Assembly (NCBI RefSeq): GCF_029542085.1
Contig: NZ_CP107036.1
Span: 1,364,001 to 1,428,000 of the forward strand
Reading direction: 5' to 3'
Source: Sphingobacterium sp. ML3W
GTDB lineage: Bacteria; Bacteroidota; Bacteroidia; Sphingobacteriales; Sphingobacteriaceae
Length of the DNA: 64,000 bases
Shown here in pieces: positions 38,798 through 48,274 of the stretch. Under the pieces are notes generated by a model that saw nothing but the letters and a program-made list of their open reading frames with translations, was not told where the DNA came from and did no database searches. The stretch's first letter is position 1, and the number at the start of each line of letters is the position of its first letter. Both the position numbers and the translations under genes were made by a program.

Positions 38798-41700
38798 TTA
38801 GAATTTTAAATTTGCACCTACATTAATAATACGTTGCTGCGGATAGAATTGACCGCTACCGCTATTCCCTTCCGGATCATAATCCTTCACTTTTGTGATG
38901 GTTAATAGGTTAAATCCGTTCACATAAAACCGAAGTCCTCCCAGTTTCAATCTCGATAAGACCTCATTTGGCAATGTATACCCTATCTCGACATTTTTTA
39001 AACGTAAAAAGGAAGCATTATTCAACCAAAAGGTGCTATTATACAAGCCACCGCTCACAGCCGAAGAGGCGCGTTCAGGTACTTTCGGATAGTTTCCGTT
39101 CGGATTATTGACTTCATTAAATCGATTGTCGGCCCAGGTACTATAGAAGTTTCCTACTGTTCCGGATTCCGGAAGCACGTGCTGACTTACTTTAGCCTGC
39201 CCAGCAAAAAGAATGGAAATATCTACATTTTTATAAGCGGCATTCAGATTAAAGCCATACGTAATCTGGGGAATATTACCATATTTTGTCCGTATCATAT
39301 CATCTGCCGTTATCTTACCATCTTGGTTATAGTCCTGATAAATCAAATCCCCGACCTGTGCTCCGGGTGCCTGTGGAACCCCAGCGAGATCCGCTTCGGT
39401 CCGGTTTAATCCAATGGCGTTATAGAGCAGATAGGTTCCCAGCGGTCTCGATGTCTGGCGCTGATAATCCAACGTACCGCTGGCCTCATCAATGAAGATA
39501 ATTTTACTTTTGGCAAAGGTAAAATTACCGGATACTCCCCAGCTGAAATCGCCCGGTTTTTGATACGACAAAGTTCCTTCAAATCCTTCGCTATTCACCT
39601 TACCAATATTCTCCGAAGGGACCAGCGGTTTGGAGCTGTTTTCTTTGTATGGATTGACAATACCTGAAGTTGCCGGAATCGACGCATTCCTTTCCGTCAG
39701 AATATCCGATCTCTTTTGTTTGAAATAAATGGCCTCTATCGTAAAATTCTTGAGAAATTGTGCATTTAATCCTACATCTAGCTTCTTGGACACCTCCCAA
39801 GTAATCGCCGGATTTGCTAATTTTGCCAATTTAACATTGGGTTCTATCTGGCTTTTATCATTTAGAAGCGCGACCAGACCATTTCCTACCAACGTATAAT
39901 TATCGTAGAATTGGAATCCGTCGACATTATCGTTACCAAGGGTACCATAAGAGGCGCGAAGTTTTAGATCATCTAAAAATCCGATCTTGTCTGCAAACCA
40001 GTCTTCTTTGCTGATACGCCACCCGGCGGATATGGAAGGGAAATATCCCCATCGCTTGCCTGAGGGGAAAATGGAAGAACCATCTGCCCTGAGCTGTCCT
40101 TCAAACAGGTATTTTTCATTATAATTATAAGCTATCCGGCTAATGATACTCTGTCTCGTATAATTAGAACTATAACCTGAATTAAGATAATCTGTAGCAG
40201 CGGATCCACCTTGTGATAATTCAGGCAGCTGGTTGGAGAGATAATTAAAACGCTGCGCGTCAAAATATTCCAAATGCCTTTTACTTTGCTCATATCCCAC
40301 AAAAGCATTGATTGCGTGAGCACCAAAGGTACGTTCAAAATTCAGTTTTATATTGCTTGTGATCAAGGATTCATTGGTATGCGATTCGGTCAATGTAGCC
40401 TTATTGTTATTTCCGCCGACAATAGATTCTTCGTACGTATTTTTTGCCTGGTCATAAGCATTTAACACGTAGGGCACACTGAAGTTTTTGCTAAAATTTG
40501 CGGATTTGTCCACCGAAAGAAAACCATCTACGGATAGCCCTTCTACCCAAGGAAGCTGATAGCTTGCTTTGAGTATGCCATTGAAAACCTGTTTGGGATT
40601 ATTCACGGTCCCACCGATATCCGTGACCATTAAGGCGGGATTGGATCCTTCAATGCCCCGCGTCGGTAAGCCATTTGGATAATATGCGCTTACCGTAGGA
40701 TACGCTCTATACATGGAGCGAAAAATATCTCCGGCAGATGCGATGGGGAATTTACGGTCTTCCTGTCTTCCCGAGAGAGAGAGTCCGACCTTAAAGCGAT
40801 CAGTTACATTGGCTTCAAGATTTGTTCTGAAATTATACTGCTTATATTTTGTTACCCCCTTTTGGTATAAGCCATCCTGATAGACCGAACCCAGAGACAT
40901 AAAATATCGCACATCCTCGGTCCCACCAGCGACAGACAGATTATGCTGACTTTGTATTGCCGCTTTTTTCAAGGTGACATCTGCCCAATCGGTATTAGGG
41001 TATAGCAGTGGATCAGATCCGTCTCTAAATTTTTGAATCTGTTCTGCTGAATAAATCTGGTTCATTCCTCCGGAAGAACTATTTCCATAAGCAATTTCGT
41101 TCCTTAAAATGGCATAAGTAGCGGCATCAGCCATTTTAGGCAACCGTGTCGGTGAACTGACACCGAGATTTCCGCTATACGTGATCGAAGGTTTACCGCT
41201 TTTTCCACGTTTGGTCGTGACTAAAATAACCCCATTTGCTGCCCTGTTACCATAAATTGCCGCTGAAGCATCTTTCAGAACCGAAATACTTTCAATATCG
41301 TTTGGATCCAGACGCTCCAGGCCGCCTATTTGTCCGGGTACACCATCTACGACAATCAATACATCATTACTTCCTGTAGTTGCCTGTCCACGCACCGTAA
41401 TGGATGAACCGTCATAACCGGGCTCACCGCTCCGGTTGTTGATTACCACGCCAGAAAAACGTCCGGCGAGCGAATTGGATAAATTAGGCTGCGGACTTTT
41501 CACGATATCTTTCCCTTTCACTTCAGAAATAGAGCCCGTTAACGTCGCTTTTCTTTGTGTACCATACCCCACCACCACAACATCTTCTAGCACACGGTCA
41601 TCTTTTTCAAGCCGAATTGTCAGATTTGTAGTTTCGTTCAAGGGGACTCTGTAGGTCTTGTAACCAATGTAGGAGACAACAAGCACGCCTTTAGCGGCAT

Positions 41701-41887
41701 TCAGTTCAAATTTCCCCGATTTGTCTGTTGAAGTCCCCTTAGCCCCGCCTTCCATAATCACAGTCGCACCTGCGATAGGCTCGTTGGCCTTATTCAGGAC
41801 CTGTCCCGAAATTTTCCCCTGGGCGTATAACAATGTTGGCGCAACGCTCAACACCGTATACAAAGAAACAATTTTTAGGTTGTTCAT
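38798..41887 (-). CDS. SusC-type TonB-dependent outer-membrane transporter
   Basis: This 1029-residue transporter has a signal peptide ending LLYAQ and a carboxypeptidase-regulatory-like domain (ISGQVLNKANEPIAGATV, GKFELNAAKG). The TonB-box-like EDVVVVGYGTQRK precedes a plug with VLIVVDGVPGQ and ISVLKDASAAIYGNRAANG. The barrel ends IINVGANLKF. It leads the operon with SusD, GH43-GH43 and GH2. Its promoter (42022-42091) holds two 20-base direct repeats and lies immediately downstream of HTCS-2, which probably activates it. Confidence 0.92.
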   Translation of the reverse strand: MNNLKIVSLYTVLSVAPTLLYAQGKISGQVLNKANEPIAGATVIMEGGAKGTSTDKSGKFELNAAKGVLVVSYIGYKTYRVPLNETTNLTIRLEKDDRVLEDVVVVGYGTQRKATLTGSISEVKGKDIVKSPQPNLSNSLAGRFSGVVINNRSGEPGYDGSSITVRGQATTGSNDVLIVVDGVPGQIGGLERLDPNDIESISVLKDASAAIYGNRAANGVILVTTKRGKSGKPSITYSGNLGVSSPTRLPKMADAATYAILRNEIAYGNSSSGGMNQIYSAEQIQKFRDGSDPLLYPNTDWADVTLKKAAIQSQHNLSVAGGTEDVRYFMSLGSVYQDGLYQKGVTKYKQYNFRTNLEANVTDRFKVGLSLSGRQEDRKFPIASAGDIFRSMYRAYPTVSAYYPNGLPTRGIEGSNPALMVTDIGGTVNNPKQVFNGILKASYQLPWVEGLSVDGFLSVDKSANFSKNFSVPYVLNAYDQAKNTYEESIVGGNNNKATLTESHTNESLITSNIKLNFERTFGAHAINAFVGYEQSKRHLEYFDAQRFNYLSNQLPELSQGGSAATDYLNSGYSSNYTRQSIISRIAYNYNEKYLFEGQLRADGSSIFPSGKRWGYFPSISAGWRISKEDWFADKIGFLDDLKLRASYGTLGNDNVDGFQFYDNYTLVGNGLVALLNDKSQIEPNVKLAKLANPAITWEVSKKLDVGLNAQFLKNFTIEAIYFKQKRSDILTERNASIPATSGIVNPYKENSSKPLVPSENIGKVNSEGFEGTLSYQKPGDFSWGVSGNFTFAKSKIIFIDEASGTLDYQRQTSRPLGTYLLYNAIGLNRTEADLAGVPQAPGAQVGDLIYQDYNQDGKITADDMIRTKYGNIPQITYGFNLNAAYKNVDISILFAGQAKVSQHVLPESGTVGNFYSTWADNRFNEVNNPNGNYPKVPERASSAVSGGLYNSTFWLNNASFLRLKNVEIGYTLPNEVLSRLKLGGLRFYVNGFNLLTITKVKDYDPEGNSGSGQFYPQQRIINVGANLKF

Positions 41888-42235
41888 AAATTTCTATACG
41901 AATTAAACAGTAAATAATACAATCTGGCGAGAATAGACAGTGAAGATGATAAGCGATGGTTTACATAGGTTACATCAGATGCATTGCTACTTCCTGCGAG
42001 ATTTATAATTGATTATACTGTCAAACTTAGGGGATTTTAAAGCTTCAGACCGTATACAAATCCGTCAAATACCATATAGTTTTCGGTCAAAAAGCGGCTT
42101 TTTAACAAGAATCAGTGTGTTTTTCGTTTCATGACCTCATCTGGTAGCCCTGGTCACGATCGCTTATATCGCGAAGGTCCCACAAGATATTTGTCCAGTA
42201 ATTAACATCAGAAAGAAGGTAAGATGATGCGCCCC
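41888..42235. other. 348-bp intergenic region, susC / HTCS-2
   Basis: Both neighbours are on the minus strand. The region carries the susC promoter with its direct-repeat operator (42022-42091). I saw no convincing intrinsic terminator after HTCS-2. A weak TTCGCGATATAAGCGA hairpin near 42150-42165 has no T tract. Confidence 0.5.
42022..42091 (-). promoter_or_regulatory. susC promoter with predicted HTCS-2 operator (two 20-base direct repeats)
   Basis: On the minus strand TTTGACCGAAAACTATATGG (42091-42072) is followed by TTTGACGGATTTGTATACGG (42069-42050). The two share 14 of 20 positions and start 22 bases apart, two helical turns. Twenty bases beyond the second copy is TAAGTTTG (42029-42022), a TAnnTTTG -7 box. 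Tandem direct repeats just upstream of the core promoter suit a dimeric AraC-type regulator. The assignment to HTCS-2 is by adjacency. Confidence 0.6.
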
Positions 42236-45200
42236 TTAGCTCTTCGCTCCGGACTTTTGATATTCCGAAGGTAGCTGTCCGAACTCTTCTTTAAAGCATT
42301 GCCGAAAGTAAATAGCGCTATTGATTCCGACCATAAAAGAAACTTCGGTCACATTGTATGCTCCCGAACGTAACAGCTCAGCGGCTTTATGTATCCGTAT
42401 TTTACGCACCAGTTGATTGATATTCTTCCCAGTAATACCTTTTAGTTTACGATATAAGGTTGATTGGCTCATATTCATCTTTTCTGCCAGGGTAGTGGCA
42501 TCTAATACCTCATCTTGCATATGCTGTTCTACGATTGCCACAAAATCCTGAACAAATGCATTTTCACGCCATAACTCATCTTTTTCGGTCTGCCGGTCTT
42601 CTACAAAATCCGTTGGCTGATCCAATTTGATTTTCTGTAAAATAGCATTGTTCATGACCTTCTGTTTGCGCAACAGGTTATCAATACGTTTGAGCAATAA
42701 GGCTGTACCGATCGGTTTTGTGAGATACGAATCTACTCCGAGGTCATACCCCCGCTGCCTGTCCAGATCCGTATCTTTCGCCGTCAACAGGATTAATGGT
42801 ATATGGCTTGTCGAACGCTCAGCCTTCAATTTTTCAGCCAGCATAAAACCATCCATATCGGGCATCATAATGTCGCTTATTAGAAGATCGGGTATCCTAT
42901 TTTGTGCAATTTCCAATCCAACTGCTCCATTTTCAGCAAGCAAAACTTCGTAATTTGAGCATAAGGTATCTCCCAGATAGGCGCGTAAATCAGGATCATC
43001 TTCAACCAAAAGGATCAATGGGCGACTTAGGTCCATAGCTATATGATCAGATTCCGCGATCAATTCCACTATTTTTGGGTTATCAACGCCGACTTTGTTT
43101 GCTAAAAACCGGACTGATACCGTCGTTCCCGCTCCTTCCATGCTTTTAATCTCGATCTTACCGTGATGGATAGCCGTCAATTCTTTGACCAGGGCCAGAC
43201 CTATGCCCGTTCCGTGGATTCCCCTGCCGGGAATCTGATAGAACTTATCGAAAATTCGATCCATTTGGTCCGCCGGAATCCCGCGCCCCGTGTCTTCAAT
43301 GGATAATACTGCCCAATGGGTTAAATTTGATTGTTCGTACTTAAGACCCAGCCTAATATGGCCCGAATCGGTATATTTATAGGCGTTAGAAAGCAAATTA
43401 TCTACAATCAACTGTATGATCTCTGCATCAAATAAAGTACGGTAATCTGTTTCGGGCAAATTTGCACATATCTCAACGTTTGGTTTGTTATTTAAGGTTC
43501 GATACTTATCCACGATATCGGTAAGCATATCACTCAAGGTCCCCGCTTCAAGTACAAGCGGTTTAAACTGCGATTCGACCTTCCTGAACTCCAGAAGCTG
43601 GTTAACCAATGTAAAAAGCCTATTGGCACTTTTTTGAATCGTATGGACTAATCCCTTGTTTCTGGGAGATAATTGCTCATCGTGAGACAAATCGTCGAGA
43701 GGCCCTAATATGAGTGTTAACGGCGTGCGCAGTTCATGCGTGATATGGGTATAGAAATTCATGCGCTCGCTATGCAACTGTTCATCCTGAAGGTGCTGTC
43801 GCTCTTTGAGTCTCAGTTCGGACTCGGCCTTTATTCTTTTGACGTAAAAGAAAATAAGGGTATAAATGACCAGCAAAAAGATCAGAAAATAAGTAACCTT
43901 TGCGGGCAGACTCAGATAAAAAGGTGGTTTGATCTTAATCAGTAAACGTTTAAAGGACTGAGACCATTGCCCATTTTTCATGCGTGTGCGAATCAACAGT
44001 TCATGATCTCCATAGGGGACATTCCGAAAATCAAGATTAGTTTCGTTGCCCAGAAAAATCCAGTCGTTATTAAGCCCCTGAAGCCGATATCCAAACTCGA
44101 CCAATCCATCTAGCGCATAGTCCATGACCGCAAGCTCAATACGAAAGCTATTCTCGTTATGATCAAGCCTGATCTCATCGGATGATGTAAGATATTTGTC
44201 TTCCTGTGCATTCGATTCGCCGGAGCGGAAAACAATAAATCGGCTCAGCCGAATCGGAGATTTTGGTAGTTTAGAGGGGATTTCATTCGGATCAAAATAA
44301 CATATGCCGTCTTGCATCCCGAAATACAGGCGTCCTGCCAGATCCCGCCCTACACTTCCATTTATAAAACCTCCCAGTGGCAGGCCGAATGACTGATCGT
44401 ATTGCAAAAAGCGTTTTTCCTTGGGTAAAAAGCGTAGCATTCCCGACTTGGTCGAACACCAGATATGCCCATTTTGATCTTCCGAAAGGCCATTGACAAA
44501 CAGCCAGGCATCGTCTCCCGGAGGCATTAAAATTGTTAATTCACCAATTCCTCGTTGCGCTTCCTGCAAAGCTATTCCCTGATTTGTCGCAATCCAGATA
44601 TTATTATTTTTATCACATAGCAAATGATTGACGGTATTATTGCGCAATCCATTGCCGCTATCCATTTTCCGAATCAGCTGTCGATTACCATTATACACAT
44701 AGAGCCCCTGTCCATAGGTTCCTACCCACATATTATCCTGCCCGTCCTCGACAAGCGCTCGAGGAGCATAGTCTCCCAGCATCGGATCGTTGATCAGTAA
44801 TTTTTGTACACTATGATTTTGCGGGTCATAGATAAACAGGCCTTGGTATGCAGCAATCCAGATGGCACCACGGCGATCTTCATAAATCGCGCGAACCTCC
44901 GACACTGGCTCTCCAAGATCTATCGTATGCCATGTTGTGGATCCGGCATAGCAAACTGCAACACCGCCTTTTCGTAAACCTAACCAGACATGCTGGTTAT
45001 GATCCTTAAATGCAGCCAATATAAAATCATCAGGACTGCCGTTCTTTTGTGTCATCCATTTGAGTAATCTGCCATTTTTGCCCATCTCTACGATTCCGGA
45101 GCCTTCGGTCGTCAACCAGACTGCGTCTGCACTTCGGACAATAATATTGCTCACTGTTGCTAGCTGATCCGCCAATAAAGCTTTTGTCGGGAAAACATTA

Positions 45201-46252
45201 AAAAAAGGTTTGATATGGCTGATCACCCCCACACCACCGCCATATAGCGCGAGCCAGACATTCCCAAATTTGTCCGGTGTAATATGCTGGACCATTGAAT
45301 TATTTCCCTTTCCCAGGTCAAAAAGCTGTATTTGCCTGACTCCTTCGACCCTTTTGTCATATCCATAGTCCGGTTGTATTACAAAAAGCTGAGACGATTC
45401 TGCTCCTATCCAAAGCTTGCCCCCAAATTCTTTAATTGCATAAATAAAGGGTTCATTTCCATTTTTTGACGACGCAGACAAAGATATATGCTTTAGCTGA
45501 CCACTCGAGGTATGGTAGACGGCAAGCCCTTTCCGGGTGCCGATCCAAATATTCTCATATTGATCACAAAACAAAACTTTAACCTCGTTATCAGGCAATT
45601 CAGCTCCGGAATTTTGGTAAGTCAAATGTTTTAAAGATCGGCGTACCGGATCCAAGATCGTCATTCCTTCTTTGACATGGCCCACATAGAGCATTCCTTT
45701 CCGGTCTTCGGCCAAGGACCATATACTGTTTTCCGGTAAACCCGGTAAGTTGCTTCTATTGAAGTGTTGAAATTCTTTTCTGACCGGATCGAAATGCTGA
45801 ATCCCCTGATGATAAGTCGCTAGCCATAGACCGCCATCCCCGGCACGGATCATATCCGTAATATCATTTGTAGCAATGGATTTTGGATCAGCCGGATCGT
45901 GCACATAATAGCTGAATTTATTTGTCGTTAAATCAAGGACATTCAGACCATCAGCGCGTGTGCCGATATACAGCTTCTTATTGTCATGGAGCAGCGTATT
46001 GATCTCGTTGCTATTGACGGTGTGCCCATCTTTCTTTTTAGAAGCATAGTAAGGCTTGAATGACTTGCCAGCAAATCGGTTTAATCCAAGTTCTGTCGCA
46101 ACCCACATGAAGCCCTCGTCGTCATGTACAATATCCAGCACCTGCTGGTTTGTCAGACCTTCGGGCAGCGAAAAAAAATGAGTCCGATTCACTTGTCCAG
46201 ATACTGTTAGGCATTGCCATATTAAGATGAGAACTATCAACAATTTCTTCAT
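42236..46252 (-). CDS. hybrid two-component system sensor/regulator (HTCS-2)
   Basis: This 1338-residue protein has a signal peptide, Reg_prop propeller blades over about 25-690 (repeated WIGT/WVGT/WLGL segments), a Y_Y_Y domain and a membrane segment at about 780-802. HisKA has His839 in THELRTP, followed by HATPase_c (GTGIGLAL), a receiver with Asp1127 in LISDIMMP, and a C-terminal AraC HTH (MSQSTLYRKLKGITG). Known HTCS proteins bind a specific oligosaccharide in the periplasm and activate adjacent susCD. The gene is only 39 bases downstream of GH97 on the same strand with no terminator between, so it may be the tenth gene of the arabinose operon. Its ligand is probably an arabino-oligosaccharide (inference). 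Confidence 0.93.
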   Translation of the reverse strand: MKKLLIVLILIWQCLTVSGQVNRTHFFSLPEGLTNQQVLDIVHDDEGFMWVATELGLNRFAGKSFKPYYASKKKDGHTVNSNEINTLLHDNKKLYIGTRADGLNVLDLTTNKFSYYVHDPADPKSIATNDITDMIRAGDGGLWLATYHQGIQHFDPVRKEFQHFNRSNLPGLPENSIWSLAEDRKGMLYVGHVKEGMTILDPVRRSLKHLTYQNSGAELPDNEVKVLFCDQYENIWIGTRKGLAVYHTSSGQLKHISLSASSKNGNEPFIYAIKEFGGKLWIGAESSQLFVIQPDYGYDKRVEGVRQIQLFDLGKGNNSMVQHITPDKFGNVWLALYGGGVGVISHIKPFFNVFPTKALLADQLATVSNIIVRSADAVWLTTEGSGIVEMGKNGRLLKWMTQKNGSPDDFILAAFKDHNQHVWLGLRKGGVAVCYAGSTTWHTIDLGEPVSEVRAIYEDRRGAIWIAAYQGLFIYDPQNHSVQKLLINDPMLGDYAPRALVEDGQDNMWVGTYGQGLYVYNGNRQLIRKMDSGNGLRNNTVNHLLCDKNNNIWIATNQGIALQEAQRGIGELTILMPPGDDAWLFVNGLSEDQNGHIWCSTKSGMLRFLPKEKRFLQYDQSFGLPLGGFINGSVGRDLAGRLYFGMQDGICYFDPNEIPSKLPKSPIRLSRFIVFRSGESNAQEDKYLTSSDEIRLDHNENSFRIELAVMDYALDGLVEFGYRLQGLNNDWIFLGNETNLDFRNVPYGDHELLIRTRMKNGQWSQSFKRLLIKIKPPFYLSLPAKVTYFLIFLLVIYTLIFFYVKRIKAESELRLKERQHLQDEQLHSERMNFYTHITHELRTPLTLILGPLDDLSHDEQLSPRNKGLVHTIQKSANRLFTLVNQLLEFRKVESQFKPLVLEAGTLSDMLTDIVDKYRTLNNKPNVEICANLPETDYRTLFDAEIIQLIVDNLLSNAYKYTDSGHIRLGLKYEQSNLTHWAVLSIEDTGRGIPADQMDRIFDKFYQIPGRGIHGTGIGLALVKELTAIHHGKIEIKSMEGAGTTVSVRFLANKVGVDNPKIVELIAESDHIAMDLSRPLILLVEDDPDLRAYLGDTLCSNYEVLLAENGAVGLEIAQNRIPDLLISDIMMPDMDGFMLAEKLKAERSTSHIPLILLTAKDTDLDRQRGYDLGVDSYLTKPIGTALLLKRIDNLLRKQKVMNNAILQKIKLDQPTDFVEDRQTEKDELWRENAFVQDFVAIVEQHMQDEVLDATTLAEKMNMSQSTLYRKLKGITGKNINQLVRKIRIHKAAELLRSGAYNVTEVSFMVGINSAIYFRQCFKEEFGQLPSEYQKSGAKS

Positions 46253-46291
46253 GGGACAACAAAAAAAGGCAAAAAAAAGAGAAATAAAAAA

Positions 46292-48274
46292 CTATTTTCC
46301 GTACAATAAGGCCCCACCGCCCGATTGTAAGGTCAATCTGACTGTTTTCTCGCGACTTAGGCGTATCGTTTTCTGCTCCGACCCGCGCGACTTATTATCC
46401 CCGATGTATTGCACAACTTTTTCAGAAAGCATCGGCAGAGCCACCTCAATAGTCTTTTCCTTCCCTTCGGCATTCACTGCAGCGATATACCACTGCTCTT
46501 TTTTGCGTCTCGCCAGCACCACATATTTTCCGGGATAACCATCCACAAACCGCGTCTCATCCCAAACAGTGGGAACCTGCTTCATAAAGTCTATGACATG
46601 CGTGGGCATATCCAGTAGATTGTTGGGTGTCAACCCAAAATTTTGTACCGGAGTCTGGAACAACACCGCCGTTGCCAGCTGAAATGTTTCCGTAGTCTTA
46701 CGGATTGTCCCGCCATTGTTTTCACGATTATGCCGTTTGTTGAGCAGCACAGGGCCAAAATCCATTGCCCCTACAGCATTGCGTATAAAGGGGTGCAAAG
46801 TCGCATTGAAAGCTTCGTTATCGTTGGCATCCTGTGTAAAGATGAGGTTCTCAGAGGCCAATACCGCTTCACTTCCCACGAAGTTAGGATACATGCGTTC
46901 CCAACCACGGGGCAAGGTACATCCATGGAAGATCACGGTCAGCCCATACTCATTTGCATCAGCAAGAATATCTTCATACAGCTGCAATGTTTGCTGTTTG
47001 TCACCACCAAAAAAATCGACTTTTATTCCCTTGATTCCAATGGACTGCATCCAGGCCATTTCCTTTTTACGCGCGATGGCCGTATTCATCCGATTTTTAG
47101 GCGTCTGTGGTGCGTCGTTCCAATACCCGTTGGAGTTGTACCAAAGGCAGAGCCCCACCGCTTTCTTTTGGCCATAGGCCACAAGCTCTTCGATTTTATG
47201 GTGCCCGATCTGCTTGTCCCACCAATTGTCCACCAGGACAAATTCGTAACCCAAAGCAGCGGAAAGGTCGATAAATTTCTTCTGATCTTCGAAATTGATA
47301 CTTCCGTCCTGCCACTCCAGCCAGCTCCAGGTGGCGCGTCCAAAGGTATAAGGCTTACTTGCGGCGTACTGTGGTTCGACCACATCAAAAGGAACCGTGG
47401 TTTCCACAATAGGTTTTAACGTATTGCCCACAGTGATTGTGCGCCATGGTGTAAAGCCCGGTAGCACCAGCGTTGGCCCCCGGTCGCCAATGCCATTATT
47501 TTCACCTTGCTCGGGAAAGGCAATTTTATAAAAACCCGATTTTGTGCCTTCGCTGAGCTTGGTGCCACAGTAACTGCCATTCGATCCAGTTTCCGAAAGT
47601 AGTACCCAACCCCGGGAACCGACATGAAACAGCGCCGGAAAAGTGTAACCAACGCCATATTGCGAAGGTACGCCCATCGCCTGATCCGGTACATAAGCTT
47701 CTTCATAGCTCGGTTTTGTTTTCTTCCAGCCGATCATCGGTGTAGCCTGCGCGGTCAGAAAGGTGGTGGTTGAAGCGGGAAATTTAAAGCCGCTCATTTC
47801 TTCCTCGACCCGAAAATTTGCAGGCTCACCCTCCTGCGGAATACCATAGCGGAATGCAATATCATTATTGCTGACCCTAAAAATCACTACAAGCCGCTGT
47901 TTTAAGTTATTCTCCAATGTACACAGCAGTTCATTTGCCTGATAATGTACTAGCCTACGTTTGATTTTAGGTTCCTCATAGGTTTGGTCAATTGCCCGGC
48001 TGTCCGAGGCCAGCAAATGCAGATTACTGGCAAGATCCACCTTGTCGCCCCGCAAGCCCAAAGGCGATCGTTCTAACATCTCCTGCCCTGCCAGGTTCAC
48101 GCGATAATAAAGCTTGCCCTCCACTAACGATAAGTTGACCTCCAATTTTCCGTCCGGTCCGGCTACCCGTAGTTCTTGTGCACGCAAGCCTGAAAACAGT
48201 AGCATTAACAATGCGCCAAGAGCGATTCGTTTTTTTACGGTCAATAAATACATCTTATATTTCATACACATCAT
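46292..48274 (-). CDS. GH97 glycosidase, retaining type (alpha-galactosidase / beta-L-arabinopyranosidase candidate)
   Basis: This secreted protein of about 660 residues has an N-terminal GH97_N beta-sandwich, a barrel and a C-terminal beta domain. The signal peptide ends GLRAQE. In the barrel KVDFFGGD holds Asp420, the position of the nucleophile in retaining GH97 enzymes. Glu475 in VLASEN lies 55 residues later, the same spacing as the nucleophile/acid-base pair I recall for the Bacteroides retaining alpha-galactosidase. Inverting SusB-type members use a different glutamate arrangement. Some retaining GH97 enzymes cleave beta-L-arabinopyranosides, which would suit this operon. The ATG at 48274 overlaps the GH43 stop by one base. 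An ATG at 48265 is an alternative, and the TTG at 48277 is rejected. Confidence 0.85.
   Translation of the reverse strand: MMCMKYKMYLLTVKKRIALGALLMLLFSGLRAQELRVAGPDGKLEVNLSLVEGKLYYRVNLAGQEMLERSPLGLRGDKVDLASNLHLLASDSRAIDQTYEEPKIKRRLVHYQANELLCTLENNLKQRLVVIFRVSNNDIAFRYGIPQEGEPANFRVEEEMSGFKFPASTTTFLTAQATPMIGWKKTKPSYEEAYVPDQAMGVPSQYGVGYTFPALFHVGSRGWVLLSETGSNGSYCGTKLSEGTKSGFYKIAFPEQGENNGIGDRGPTLVLPGFTPWRTITVGNTLKPIVETTVPFDVVEPQYAASKPYTFGRATWSWLEWQDGSINFEDQKKFIDLSAALGYEFVLVDNWWDKQIGHHKIEELVAYGQKKAVGLCLWYNSNGYWNDAPQTPKNRMNTAIARKKEMAWMQSIGIKGIKVDFFGGDKQQTLQLYEDILADANEYGLTVIFHGCTLPRGWERMYPNFVGSEAVLASENLIFTQDANDNEAFNATLHPFIRNAVGAMDFGPVLLNKRHNRENNGGTIRKTTETFQLATAVLFQTPVQNFGLTPNNLLDMPTHVIDFMKQVPTVWDETRFVDGYPGKYVVLARRKKEQWYIAAVNAEGKEKTIEVALPMLSEKVVQYIGDNKSRGSEQKTIRLSREKTVRLTLQSGGGALLYGK

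Noticed and set aside
46253..46291. A-rich gap between GH97 and HTCS-2 as a terminator
   Set aside because: There is no inverted repeat. T runs on the minus strand alone do not make an intrinsic terminator.
46643..47419. 258-codon plus-strand frame inside GH97
   Set aside because: It is a shadow of the GH97 coding strand with no ribosome site or promoter.
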